Positions 18,601 through 26,063 of a stretch of 64,000 nt of DNA are shown piece by piece. Positions within the stretch are counted from its first letter, which is position 1. Each line of letters starts with the position of its first letter. This DNA is from a gamma proteobacterium HTCC2207 (GTDB lineage Bacteria; Pseudomonadota; Gammaproteobacteria; Pseudomonadales; Porticoccaceae): the NCBI GenBank assembly GCA_000153445.1, contig CH672400.1, forward strand, positions 72,782 to 136,781, written 5' to 3'. Both the position numbers and the translations under genes were made by a program. The notes beneath the pieces are model-generated. The model saw nothing but the letters and a program-made list of their open reading frames with translations. It was not told the DNA's origin and ran no database searches.

Positions 18601-19107
18601 ATGTTTAATTTTAAAAAAGACTCTGACGAAAGTCGTTCTGCAGCAAATAAATCATCTCGTGGCTCAAGCGAAATCCCCAAAAGAGCTTCGGTATCTATTG
18701 GAGGAAAAACCATGATTGGTCCAACAGTTATTATTGACGGAAATATTATCAGCGCTGAAGATTTAATTATTGAAGGTAAGGTGTCAGGCACCGTTACGGG
18801 CACTGATCATGAAATTACAATAGGGCAGGCGGGTCAGCTAAAAGCTGATATCCAAGCGAAGATTGTACGCATTGAAGGTAAGGTTGAGGGTGATATTTGT
18901 GGTGGTGAGAAAGTCATTATTTCCAAAACCGGCAATGTGTTGGGCAATATAGCTGCGCCGCGAGTTACTCTGGAAGATGGCGCCAAATTTAAAGGTAGCA
19001 TTGAGATGGACCCAGATGAGCAGCCCACCATTAAAGCGGTGCCTAAAAGTAAATCAGACCTGTTTCCAGAGTCTGTTGCCAACGCCGATAAATCCAACGC
19101 TTCTTAA
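18601..19107 (+). CDS. Bactofilin (polymer-forming cytoskeletal protein)
   Basis: Bactofilin of 168 aa. A disordered charged N-terminus (residues 1-38) and a Pro/Lys-rich tail flank a right-handed beta-helix of short repeats: GPTVIIDGNIISAEDLIIEGKVSGTV, then IGQAGQLKADIQAKIVRIEGKVEGDI, then ISKTGNVLGNIAAPRVTLEDGAKFKGSI. These self-assemble into nucleotide-free filaments at the membrane and scaffold cell-wall enzymes or polarity factors in other bacteria. There is no adjacent M23 peptidase, the usual partner; instead a 222-aa unassigned protein follows after 17 bp. No obvious Shine-Dalgarno. The specific role here is unknown. Confidence 0.93.
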   Translation: MFNFKKDSDESRSAANKSSRGSSEIPKRASVSIGGKTMIGPTVIIDGNIISAEDLIIEGKVSGTVTGTDHEITIGQAGQLKADIQAKIVRIEGKVEGDICGGEKVIISKTGNVLGNIAAPRVTLEDGAKFKGSIEMDPDEQPTIKAVPKSKSDLFPESVANADKSNAS

Positions 19108-19124
19108 TCAGCGAATAGTCAATA

Positions 19125-19793
19125 TTGTTTAGGGCGCGCGCCGAAAAAGTTACGCCACTATCTGCCACTTCGCAGGACTATGCTCTGTGCTCAGTGCTGC
19201 AGAGTAATCTTGTTGCCGCTACCTTTGATTCGTTGCAGCCCGACAAGCGTCTCGTGGTTCTTGATGTGGGAATGGCCATGGCCGCTACCGTAGATTTTTT
19301 CAGCCAGTTCAAAAGCAAATTACTCTTTGTCGATCTCTACTCTGAGGCCTTTGTCGCCGAGATCAGCGAAGAGGTCAGTCATCAGCAGTTAGTGTCTCAG
19401 TTTCGTCAGGCGCTCGGCATCCAAGATCAGTGCGTTATTGATATCTGTCTATTCTGGGATTTCTTTAACTATCTCGATGGCACCTTAATCAAGGCTTTTA
19501 TCGAGGCATTGCAGCCTTATGTTGCAGAGGATACTCGAGGCTTTGGTTTGGGGGCGTTGAATTCACGCTGCCAGCTACCCAACTCCCGATATGGGCTGAT
19601 GGCAGAGGATAAGCTCACCCAATGTCCTCAGACTGAGCCACAGAGGCCGGTTTTCCCCCATTCCCAGCGCGATCTAAACAGCCATTTCGATTATTTTGAG
19701 ATCAATAAAAGTCGGCTTATGTCAGATGGTCGGGTGGAATATTTGATTACTCGATGTAATCAGTCTGAACGGGCAATAAAACCGATTTTCTGA
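19125..19793 (+). CDS. Unassigned protein with methyltransferase-like core
   Basis: I do not recognise this 222-aa protein by name. It starts with TTG at 19125, 17 bp after the bactofilin stop, and so is probably cotranscribed. The segment KRLVVLDVGMAMAATVDFFSQF followed by KLLFVDLYSEAF resembles the first two strands of a class I S-adenosylmethionine methyltransferase, but the glycine-rich loop is degenerate (DVGMAMA in place of GxGxG). The C-terminal third (SRYGLMAEDKLTQCPQ, then HFDYFEINKSRLMSDGRVEYLI) also fits the last strands of that fold. It may be an inactive methyltransferase-like protein associated with bactofilin. No signal peptide or membrane segment. Confidence 0.65.
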   Translation: MFRARAEKVTPLSATSQDYALCSVLQSNLVAATFDSLQPDKRLVVLDVGMAMAATVDFFSQFKSKLLFVDLYSEAFVAEISEEVSHQQLVSQFRQALGIQDQCVIDICLFWDFFNYLDGTLIKAFIEALQPYVAEDTRGFGLGALNSRCQLPNSRYGLMAEDKLTQCPQTEPQRPVFPHSQRDLNSHFDYFEINKSRLMSDGRVEYLITRCNQSERAIKPIF

Positions 19794-19929
19794 ACGCCAG
19801 TGCAGGATTATTTCGTTACACTGACACCCTCTATTTTCATAACTGTGTCGATTCCACTGATTAGCTCGCTCTGTGCGGGCTCTTAAAATAACAACAATAC
19901 TCGTTTTAATAGCGAGAAAGAGAGGATGC

Positions 19930-20646
19930 ATGAGGCAGGCAATTATAGTGGGTGCAAGTTCGGGCCTGGGGTGGGAATTAGCCATTCAATTGGCCGACAA
20001 AGGCTATCAGCTGGGCGTAATGGGGCGTCGCGAAGCACTGCTTAATGAGTTGGTCGAGAAACTGCCTGGCACCCATTTTATTCAAGCTACAGATGTCTCT
20101 AATGCTGAACAGTCGCAGACTGAATTAGAGGAGCTGATCGCGCGTATGGGCGATGTGGAGCTTATTGTCTTAAGTTCTGGTGTCGGCCTTTTTGAAAACA
20201 AACTTGAGTGGGCGGCTGAGCGGGAAATGATCGACGTCAATGTGCGCGGCTTTGCGGCTCTGACCATTATTGCCATGGAGCACTTTACTCGGCGTGGCGC
20301 AGGGCATTTGGCTGGAATCTCCTCAATGGCCGCTCATATATTTGGTGCTAAAACTGTCACCTACCATGCCACCAAAGCCTTTGTTTCAAACTATCTCGCT
20401 GGTATGCGTCAGCGCGCAATCCGCAGCGGTCTGCCGATTACCATTACGACCATTGAGCCAGGCTTTATTAAAACGCCGATGGTGCACGGCAATCCTCTGT
20501 GGATGGCGCCCGTGGAAAAGGGTGTTACCCAGATGGTGGCGGGTTTATTAAAAAAGAAGAATCATATCTATATTACTAAGCGCTGGCGCTATGTGGCGTT
20601 CGTCGCTGACCTAATGCCACATTGGTTGCTGCGCAAGTTTTTGTAA
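19930..20646 (+). CDS. Short-chain dehydrogenase/reductase
   Basis: Classical SDR of 238 aa. The nucleotide-binding GASSGLGWELA is at the N-terminus, and an NxxG-like position appears as SSGVGLFE. The catalytic Ser is in GISSMAAH and the Tyr-Lys pair in TYHATKAF. The start is taken at ATG 19930, preceded by AAGAGAGGA; an in-frame ATG 57 bp upstream would add a leader absent from the family. The C-terminal MPHWLLRKFL is amphipathic and might associate with membrane. Substrate unknown. Follows the bactofilin pair after a 136-bp gap, so linkage is uncertain. Confidence 0.88.
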   Translation: MRQAIIVGASSGLGWELAIQLADKGYQLGVMGRREALLNELVEKLPGTHFIQATDVSNAEQSQTELEELIARMGDVELIVLSSGVGLFENKLEWAAEREMIDVNVRGFAALTIIAMEHFTRRGAGHLAGISSMAAHIFGAKTVTYHATKAFVSNYLAGMRQRAIRSGLPITITTIEPGFIKTPMVHGNPLWMAPVEKGVTQMVAGLLKKKNHIYITKRWRYVAFVADLMPHWLLRKFL

Positions 20647-20719
20647 TAGTGGTAACTTTATTGGACTACTCTAAACAGTTGGTAGAGTTACGTTGTTCAA
20701 GCAGGCTAGTAGATAGATT

Positions 20720-21433
20720 ATGCGCAGTAATAGAGCCCTAAAAATTGCCACCGTGCGTGGCGTACTCGATATGCTACCCCTGAGTTTAGCGGTGTTGCCT
20801 TGGGGCATACTATTTGGCTCTCTGGCGGTACAGCGAGGTTTTAGTTGGCTCGAAGCACAGTTGTTCTCGGGGATCATCTTTGGCGGTGCGGTGCAGATTG
20901 TTACGGTGGAATTAATTGCCGATAACAGCTCGTTGCTGACGGTGTTGTTTACCGCTTTTATTGTTAGTTCTAGACACTTTCTCTATGGCTTGTCGCTGCG
21001 CGAACGCCTTAGCCCTCAGCCATTGCGCTGGCGTCTAAGTCTTGGCTTTCTGCTTACCGATGAGCTGTTTGCTCTGTCAGGTCATCGCCGCGCCTATATA
21101 GGAAAAGTGCGCCTGTGCTACGGGTTGGCAGCCGGCGGCAGTTTCTATCTGGCCTGGAATCTGTGGACCTTTGTTGGCATTGTCGCCGGTGCTTCGCTTC
21201 CCGATTTAACCGATTTAGGGTTGGATTTCGCCATTGCTGCGACCTTTATTGCGCTGGTGGTTCCAGGGGTTAAGTCCCTTGCGACGCTGGCCGCTGTGCT
21301 AACGGCAGCCGCAGCTTCAGTGTTTTTTACCCTGTGGCATTTTGAGTTAGGGCTTATCTGCGCGGCACTGCTTGCTATGACGGTTGGCTACGCGGTCCAT
21401 AAACTCAGCGGCAACGTGGGAGTTGGCGCATGA
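20720..21433 (+). CDS. azlC: AzlC family branched-chain amino acid exporter, large subunit
   Basis: Inner-membrane protein of 237 aa with about seven hydrophobic segments and the family's opening LDMLPLSLAVLPWGILFGSLAVQRG region and SSRHFLYGLSLRER motif. AzlC with AzlD exports branched-chain amino acids or analogues. The stop overlaps the azlD start (ATGA), giving 1:1 coupling. It lies 73 bp after the SDR on the same strand. Confidence 0.92.
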   Translation: MRSNRALKIATVRGVLDMLPLSLAVLPWGILFGSLAVQRGFSWLEAQLFSGIIFGGAVQIVTVELIADNSSLLTVLFTAFIVSSRHFLYGLSLRERLSPQPLRWRLSLGFLLTDELFALSGHRRAYIGKVRLCYGLAAGGSFYLAWNLWTFVGIVAGASLPDLTDLGLDFAIAATFIALVVPGVKSLATLAAVLTAAAASVFFTLWHFELGLICAALLAMTVGYAVHKLSGNVGVGA

Positions 21434-21741
21434 CATTGTTAACTATCCTGCTGCTCGCCTGTATTACCTTTGGCACTCGTTATCTGTTTCTTGAGGGTCG
21501 GCTGCCGGTTCGCCTTGGGCCCAATTTGCGATTGCTGCTGAGCTATAGTGGGCCTTCGGTCCTGGCGGCTATTCTGGCTCCGATTCTATTTGTGCGCAGT
21601 GATCAACTGGCGTTGAGCGCATCTAATCCCTACCTTTGGGGTGCTGCGGCAGCGATCACTGCGGCTTATAAGACCGGTAATATTTACTGGACGATCGGCG
21701 CTGGCATGCTAGTTTTTGTTGCAGCTGGCCAGTTAATCTAG
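21430..21741 (+). CDS. azlD: AzlD family branched-chain amino acid exporter, small subunit
   Basis: Small hydrophobic partner of AzlC, 103 aa with about four membrane segments. Family hallmarks are TFGTRYLFLEGRLPV near the start and the central LSYSGPSVLAAILAPIL. It begins inside the azlC stop codon. Length is typical (about 100-110 aa). Confidence 0.92.
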   Translation: MTLLTILLLACITFGTRYLFLEGRLPVRLGPNLRLLLSYSGPSVLAAILAPILFVRSDQLALSASNPYLWGAAAAITAAYKTGNIYWTIGAGMLVFVAAGQLI

Positions 21742-21904
21742 CGTTCGAACTTGTCAATTGCTTGTTCATGGAACGCTGCGGTCACCAAAACCCGACCTTT
21801 TATCGACAGAATTATCCTTTCTCGACGCACAATAAATCATACTGATGCGGTACGCCGGCCGCTAAGAGCTGACGGTATTCGCTAAAAAATAGAGAGCTCC
21901 GATT

Positions 21905-23047
21905 ATGATTCCACGTACCCTATATGATTCCGATCACGATATGTTCCGCGATTCAGTGCGTAAATTTCTTCAAACTGAGGCAGTGCCGCACCATGCTCAG
22001 TGGGAGAAAGATGGCATGGTCAGCGATGATATCTGGTTAAAGGCTGGCGAGCAGGGCTTTTTATGTCCCACTGTGCCTGAAGAGTATGGTGGTGTTGGCG
22101 TTGATTTTCGCTACAACTGTATTGTTAATGAAGAGATTGGTCATGCCGGCTGCACCGGTTTAGGCTGGACTCTGCACTCAGATATCGCAGTTCCCTATAT
22201 AGTTCGCTATGGCAGTGAAGAGCAGAAGCAACGCTTTTTGCCACGCTGTGTTTCCGGTGAACTGATCACCGCTATCGCTATGACCGAGCCCAGTGCCGGT
22301 TCAGATTTGCAGGGTACTAAAACTACTGCAGTATTAGACGGCGATGAGTGGGTATTAAATGGGTCGAAGACCTTTATTACCAACGGCCAAAAATCGGGTT
22401 TGGTTATTGTTGTGGCCAAGACCAATGTTGATGCTGGCTCTAAGGGTATTAGTCTGTTTCTGGTTGAAGCCGATACGCCGGGTTTTACCAAAGGTAAAAA
22501 TCTCGAGAAGTTGGGCTTAAAAGCGCAGGACACTTCAGAGCTGTTTTTCCAAGATGTGAGAATCCCCAAAGATAACCTGCTTGGTGAAGAGGGCCGTGGC
22601 TTTATCTACCTGATGCAGGATCTGCCCCAGGAGCGACTGTCAGTGGCAGTGAGTGCCAATGGTATGTGCCAGGCAGTGATGCAGACGACCATTGATTATG
22701 TCAAAGAGCGCAAGGCCTTTGGTACAAATGTGGCGTCGTTTCAGAATACTCAATTTAAGCTTGCTGAATTATCTGCAGAAGTCAGCTGTGCAGAAGTGTA
22801 CTTGGATCGCTGTACTGAGCTGCTGATTGAAGACAAGCTGGATACGGTGACGGCTTCGAAGCTTAAACTGCTCACGACAGACCTGCAGTGCAAGGTGGCT
22901 GATGAGTGTCTGCAGCTGTTTGGCGGTTGGGGTTATATGTGGGAATACCCAGTCTGTCGTGCCTTTGCGGATGCGCGAGTGCAGCGTATTTATGCGGGTA
23001 GCAATGAGATTATGAAGCTGATTATCTCTCGTGATTTATTAAAGTGA
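21905..23047 (+). CDS. Acyl-CoA dehydrogenase
   Basis: FAD flavoenzyme of 380 aa catalysing alpha,beta-oxidation of an acyl-CoA with electrons passed to ETF. It has the usual three parts: an alpha domain (1-120), a beta domain with AMTEPSAGSDLQGTKTTA and FITNGQKSGLVIVVA, and the C-terminal alpha domain with RKAFGTNVASFQNTQF and the signature QLFGGWGYMWEYPVCRAFADARVQRIYAGSNEIMK region. The catalytic Glu position is likely the E in YAGSNEIMK, as in long- and medium-chain enzymes. No other beta-oxidation gene is adjacent. Chain length specificity cannot be told. Confidence 0.94.
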   Translation: MIPRTLYDSDHDMFRDSVRKFLQTEAVPHHAQWEKDGMVSDDIWLKAGEQGFLCPTVPEEYGGVGVDFRYNCIVNEEIGHAGCTGLGWTLHSDIAVPYIVRYGSEEQKQRFLPRCVSGELITAIAMTEPSAGSDLQGTKTTAVLDGDEWVLNGSKTFITNGQKSGLVIVVAKTNVDAGSKGISLFLVEADTPGFTKGKNLEKLGLKAQDTSELFFQDVRIPKDNLLGEEGRGFIYLMQDLPQERLSVAVSANGMCQAVMQTTIDYVKERKAFGTNVASFQNTQFKLAELSAEVSCAEVYLDRCTELLIEDKLDTVTASKLKLLTTDLQCKVADECLQLFGGWGYMWEYPVCRAFADARVQRIYAGSNEIMKLIISRDLLK

Positions 23048-23067
23048 TCAGACCCCTGGTCTGATCA
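23045..23067 (+). terminator. Perfect 10-bp hairpin on the acyl-CoA dehydrogenase stop
   Basis: TGATCAGACC (23045-23054) and GGTCTGATCA (23058-23067) are perfect inverted arms around a CCT loop. The TGA stop codon is the first triplet of the hairpin. There is no T tract, so it may act as an mRNA 3' end stabiliser rather than an intrinsic terminator. Confidence 0.5.
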
Positions 23068-23167
23068 TCCTGAGCGCAGCCGAAGCATCTCTTTAGCGAC
23101 CGCTCTGTTATCTCGACAGAGCGACGCGACGAGAGATCTCAATTCCGAAGAACGCATACGACCAGCT

Positions 23168-23231
23168 TGTCATCCCAACAGAGCGGCGCGACGAGGGATC
23201 TTGAGATCTCTCACATGCGTTCGAGATGACA
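23168..23231. repeat. 64-bp dispersed imperfect palindrome, copy 1
   Basis: Begins TGTCATCCC and ends CGAGATGACA, so the ends are inverted repeats; the middle contains GAGGGATCTTGAGATCTCTC. It is nearly identical to the reverse complement of 27003-27066. Flanked by further degenerate half-copies from about 23063 and 23111. Confidence 0.85.
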
Positions 23232-23262
23232 GGTGCTGACGGTTCGAGATGACAGGTGCTGA
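23221..23262. repeat. Tandem 23-bp repeat of palindrome end
   Basis: TCGAGATGACAGGTGCTGAC occurs twice with a 23-bp period directly after copy 1 of the dispersed palindrome, between convergent genes. Confidence 0.75.
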
Positions 23263-23292
23263 CTGCTCGAGACTGAATTGTTCAAGATGATC

Positions 23293-23316
23293 GGCCTGGG
23301 CCTGGGCCTGGGCCTG
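23293..23316. repeat. GGCCTG hexamer repeat
   Basis: Four perfect tandem copies of GGCCTG in the gap between the acyl-CoA dehydrogenase and class II aldolase genes. Confidence 0.9.
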
Positions 23317-23339
23317 TGGCGATGGCAGACCTAAAAACC

Positions 23340-24113
23340 TCAATCCTTATAAGACGGATCAAGCTTCTCAATAATCCGTGTCATGGCTTTAAATTCCAAC
23401 TCACCGGCTGGCTGTCCCATACTCTGCATCGTCATCAACTGCTCAGTCTTTGCCAACACCTCATCCGATACTGGAATCAGCGGCTTGCCTGTGGCATCGC
23501 AGGCGACCTGAACTTCGCATGAACGCTGCAGCGCCCACATATTCATAAAGGCTTCAGGGATGGTGCGACCACAGGTCAATAAACCATGGTTGCGCAAAAT
23601 CAGCATATTCTTATCACCCATATTGGCGATCAAGCGTGGCTTCTCATCGTCCATCACTGTGATGCCTTCAAAGTCATGGTAGGCGACCCGATTTTGCAGC
23701 AGTGCGGAGTAGAAATTGTCCGTGCGCAAGCCTTCTTCAGAACAGGCCACTGCCATACCGGCGTCAGTGTGGACGTGAGTAATGCATTTCACGTCGTGGC
23801 GCGCGCCGTGAATGGCTGTATGAATAATAATGCCCGCCGGATTAACCGCGTAATCAGTGGGTTCGACTATATTGCCTTCAATATCAACTTTAACCAGATT
23901 GGAGGCTGTTACTTCACTGTAATGAAGGCCATAGGGGTTGATTAAAAAGTGCTCTTCATCGCCGGGCACTTGATCGCTGGGCACTTTCATAGTGATATGG
24001 TTGAAAATCATCTCCGACCAGCCGAGATAATCAAAAATTCGATAGCATGCTGCCAGTTGAATGCGCAGTTCTTGTTCTGTTTGCGGTGTTGATTCCTGAA
24101 GTGGTTCGCCCAT
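23340..24113 (-). CDS. Class II aldolase/adducin family protein
   Basis: Protein of 257 aa with the zinc-dependent class II aldolase/adducin fold. Metal-binding histidines are visible in THVHTDAG and in LRNHGLLTCG; the N-terminal ACYRIFDYLGWSEMIFNHITMK is typical. Many relatives annotated this way are not sugar aldolases but act on other small oxo or hydroxy acids, so the reaction is open. Its ATG overlaps the stop of the PhnA-like gene (TAATG), so the two are coupled. Confidence 0.88.
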   Translation of the reverse strand: MGEPLQESTPQTEQELRIQLAACYRIFDYLGWSEMIFNHITMKVPSDQVPGDEEHFLINPYGLHYSEVTASNLVKVDIEGNIVEPTDYAVNPAGIIIHTAIHGARHDVKCITHVHTDAGMAVACSEEGLRTDNFYSALLQNRVAYHDFEGITVMDDEKPRLIANMGDKNMLILRNHGLLTCGRTIPEAFMNMWALQRSCEVQVACDATGKPLIPVSDEVLAKTEQLMTMQSMGQPAGELEFKAMTRIIEKLDPSYKD

Positions 24114-24691
24114 TAGTTCACCCTCTTTACAAACTTGGTTAAAATTACGATCTGTGTGCCGTTGACACGACCTTCTATATGCTCAGGGTTGCTCTGCACC
24201 AGCGAGATATTGCGCACTGCGGTTCCGCGCTTGCCGGTAAAGCTAGTTCCCTTAACATCCAGATCCTTTATGAGTGTTACTGTATCACCAGCGCTAAGTA
24301 CTGCGCCGTTGCTGTCTTTATGAATAACTGCATCGTCATCCGATTCAGCTTCAACTCCGGCCTTGGCCCAAGCCAGTGTCTCATCATCTAGATACATCAT
24401 ATCCAACAGATCCTGAGGCCAGCCCTCGGCGCTGAGTCGAGTAAGCATGCGCCAGGCCATAACTTGCACTGCTGGGACCTGAGACCACATGCTGTCATTG
24501 AGACAGCGCCAGTGATTGACGTCGATCTTCTCTGGATTATTGATCTGATCTACACAGATGTCACAGGCCAATAATGACGGTGACTCTTTATTGCTGCCAT
24601 CGCCATTTGGCGGCAGCTCATAGACCGAGAGGTTCTCGCTGTTAGCACAGAGTTCACAGACTGAGCCGCTGCGGGTGTAAAGGTCGGTCAT
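24113..24691 (-). CDS. PhnA/YjdM-like zinc-ribbon protein
   Basis: 192 aa. An N-terminal zinc ribbon (C13-ELC-16 and CDIC about residue 43-46) precedes a helical linker. The C-terminal domain reads GDTVTLIKDLDVKGTSFTGKRGTAVRNI and GRVNGTQIVILTKFVKRV, the PhnA signature. Despite the historic name, the phosphonate link of this family is not supported by known biochemistry, so no reaction is assigned. First gene of the pair with the class II aldolase. Confidence 0.88.
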   Translation of the reverse strand: MTDLYTRSGSVCELCANSENLSVYELPPNGDGSNKESPSLLACDICVDQINNPEKIDVNHWRCLNDSMWSQVPAVQVMAWRMLTRLSAEGWPQDLLDMMYLDDETLAWAKAGVEAESDDDAVIHKDSNGAVLSAGDTVTLIKDLDVKGTSFTGKRGTAVRNISLVQSNPEHIEGRVNGTQIVILTKFVKRVN

Positions 24692-24726
24692 AAGGTTGGG
24701 CTGCTTGTATAAGTGTATTTGGCCAC

Positions 24727-24756
24727 AGTATAGGTGGCTTTAGTTCTGCTCTGCAA
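24727..24756 (-). promoter_or_regulatory. Candidate sigma-70 promoter for PhnA-aldolase pair
   Basis: On the minus strand TTGCAG (24756-24751) and TATACT (24732-24727) are separated by 18 bp, about 35 nt before the PhnA-like start. Good -10, fair -35. Pattern only. Confidence 0.4.
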
Positions 24757-24760
24757 TCAA

Positions 24761-24800
24761 GGGCTCGGCGCAGCAATCAAGAGCTCGGCGCAGCAATTAA
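24761..24800. repeat. 20-bp tandem duplication over FAD gene stop codon
   Basis: Two 20-bp units (GGGCTCGGCGCAGCAATCAA and GAGCTCGGCGCAGCAATTAA) with a partial third copy at 24753-24760. The stop codon of the FAD oxidoreductase (24777-24779) lies in the first unit; the second unit encodes its last residues. Confidence 0.85.
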
Positions 24801-25787
24801 GCTCTTTGCCGCTGCCCAACCGGATAGCACGGCACCTTCAAAACGCGGTCCGGCAAAGGCGTCGCCGGCCAGTGCCAGTGGTGGCAAGTCAGTGAACTCA
24901 CTGAGCAGCATGCAGGCTTCACTGTCTACTATTGTGGGCTTGCTGTAGCGCCAGCCGTGAACCTGATATTCGGTGACCTTGGCATCGCCCAGATAGGGCG
25001 CTGCGGCATCTATCAATGTTTGGCCAGTCTGCATTTTGTCGTGTTCAAAATGTTCTGCACTAAAGTCACCGCTGCCATGAATGGTCACTGCGGGAATTTT
25101 CGAAACGCCTTTTTGCAGATTGTCACTGATCCAGCCAATCGGGCCATCGTCAAAAGCGGTTGCACCGGGAACGGGTATAGCTGTTGGGCCGTCCAATACT
25201 GCCATCACCGCAATGCAGGCTTCGTAGTCAATGCGATCAAGCCGTGCCTGTTTATCAGCGGGTATTTGGATATTGCCCGAGGCGAGCAGATCGATGGTCT
25301 GCGGTACCGGGGAGGTTATTAATAGCGCCTTGGCGCTAACGGTTTCGCCATTATCTAGAGCCGCCGACCAGAGCCTATCCTCTTGGGTGATGCTGTCGAC
25401 TCTGGTAGTGCGCAAAACATTCATATCTGTTGCCAGATATTTTGCCACTGCAGTCATGGTGGGCACACCGCGATATCGCGGGTGACCATTGGGATGTCCT
25501 GGGTAGCTGCTGTACCACTCTTCGGCAACACCGGCCTCAATCCACTCGGCAACACTGGCTTGAAAACGTGAATTACGGGCCGTCATAAATTGCGCGCCGT
25601 GATCAAAGGTGGCATTGCCAATGCGACGTCCGGCCAGGCGACCACCGAGACCGCGGCCTTTGTCCACGATCAGCACATTGAGGCCAGCTCGATGTAAATC
25701 ATTCGCCGCGCTGAGCCCTGCGAGACCGGCGCCAATAATAAGTACATCGTAAGTGGTTTGGCCATTGCTGCTGGTGGAAGAGGGCAT
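24777..25787 (-). CDS. FAD-dependent oxidoreductase (renalase-like, COG3380 type)
   Basis: 336-aa flavoprotein. The dinucleotide-binding motif GAGLAGLSAANDLHRAGLNVLIVDKGRGLGG region starts near residue 17, followed by the family's RIGNATFDHGAQFMTAR, and a C-terminal FAD motif with LALAGDAFAGPRFEGAVLSGWAAAKSL. This matches the predicted NAD/FAD oxidoreductases related to renalase. The start is taken at ATG 25787; a longer frame to 25868 would run into the DUF2256 gene (stop 25832-25834). Preceded on the same strand by DUF2256 and a dioxygenase, so probably one operon. Substrate unknown; members of this family are often in RpoE-ChrR regulons. Confidence 0.86.
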   Translation of the reverse strand: MPSSTSSNGQTTYDVLIIGAGLAGLSAANDLHRAGLNVLIVDKGRGLGGRLAGRRIGNATFDHGAQFMTARNSRFQASVAEWIEAGVAEEWYSSYPGHPNGHPRYRGVPTMTAVAKYLATDMNVLRTTRVDSITQEDRLWSAALDNGETVSAKALLITSPVPQTIDLLASGNIQIPADKQARLDRIDYEACIAVMAVLDGPTAIPVPGATAFDDGPIGWISDNLQKGVSKIPAVTIHGSGDFSAEHFEHDKMQTGQTLIDAAAPYLGDAKVTEYQVHGWRYSKPTIVDSEACMLLSEFTDLPPLALAGDAFAGPRFEGAVLSGWAAAKSLIAAPSS

Positions 25788-25831
25788 AGTTAATCGTCTT
25801 GTCAGTTGGTATGGGTTAGATCGGCTTAGGA

Positions 25832-25990
25832 TTAATCGCTTTGAGCTTTGTTGCGCATGGCTTTGCATTTAACCGAGCAAAACCGCACTTCATCCCAGCA
25901 GCGCTGCCATTTTTTGCGCCATACAAACGGTCGCTCGCAAACGGGGCAGATCTTGCTCGGCAGATCAGATTTTTTACGCATACTGGGCAT
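25832..25990 (-). CDS. DUF2256 zinc-ribbon small protein
   Basis: A 52-aa basic protein that matches the DUF2256 pattern: DLPSKICPVCERPFVWRKKW, then WDEVRFCSVKCKAM, with four cysteines (CPVC and CSVKC) forming a zinc ribbon. Start at ATG 25990 (MPSMRKKSDL) or at the in-frame ATG 25981; neither has a convincing Shine-Dalgarno. Function is unknown. Relatives frequently sit beside photolyase/cryptochrome and flavin oxidoreductase genes, and here it lies directly upstream of the FAD oxidoreductase. Confidence 0.88.
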   Translation of the reverse strand: MPSMRKKSDLPSKICPVCERPFVWRKKWQRCWDEVRFCSVKCKAMRNKAQSD

Positions 25991-26063
25991 CGGCGGATTA
26001 TCGCAGGTTTTGTGGTTGGTTTGCTGATCTAATAACTAATTGCATTCCTATCTTTCTACCTGC

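Noticed and set aside
23048-23340. Repeat-rich gap considered as a CRISPR array
   Set aside because: Repeats are imperfect palindromes with irregular spacing and no unique spacers of constant length; no cas genes are present.
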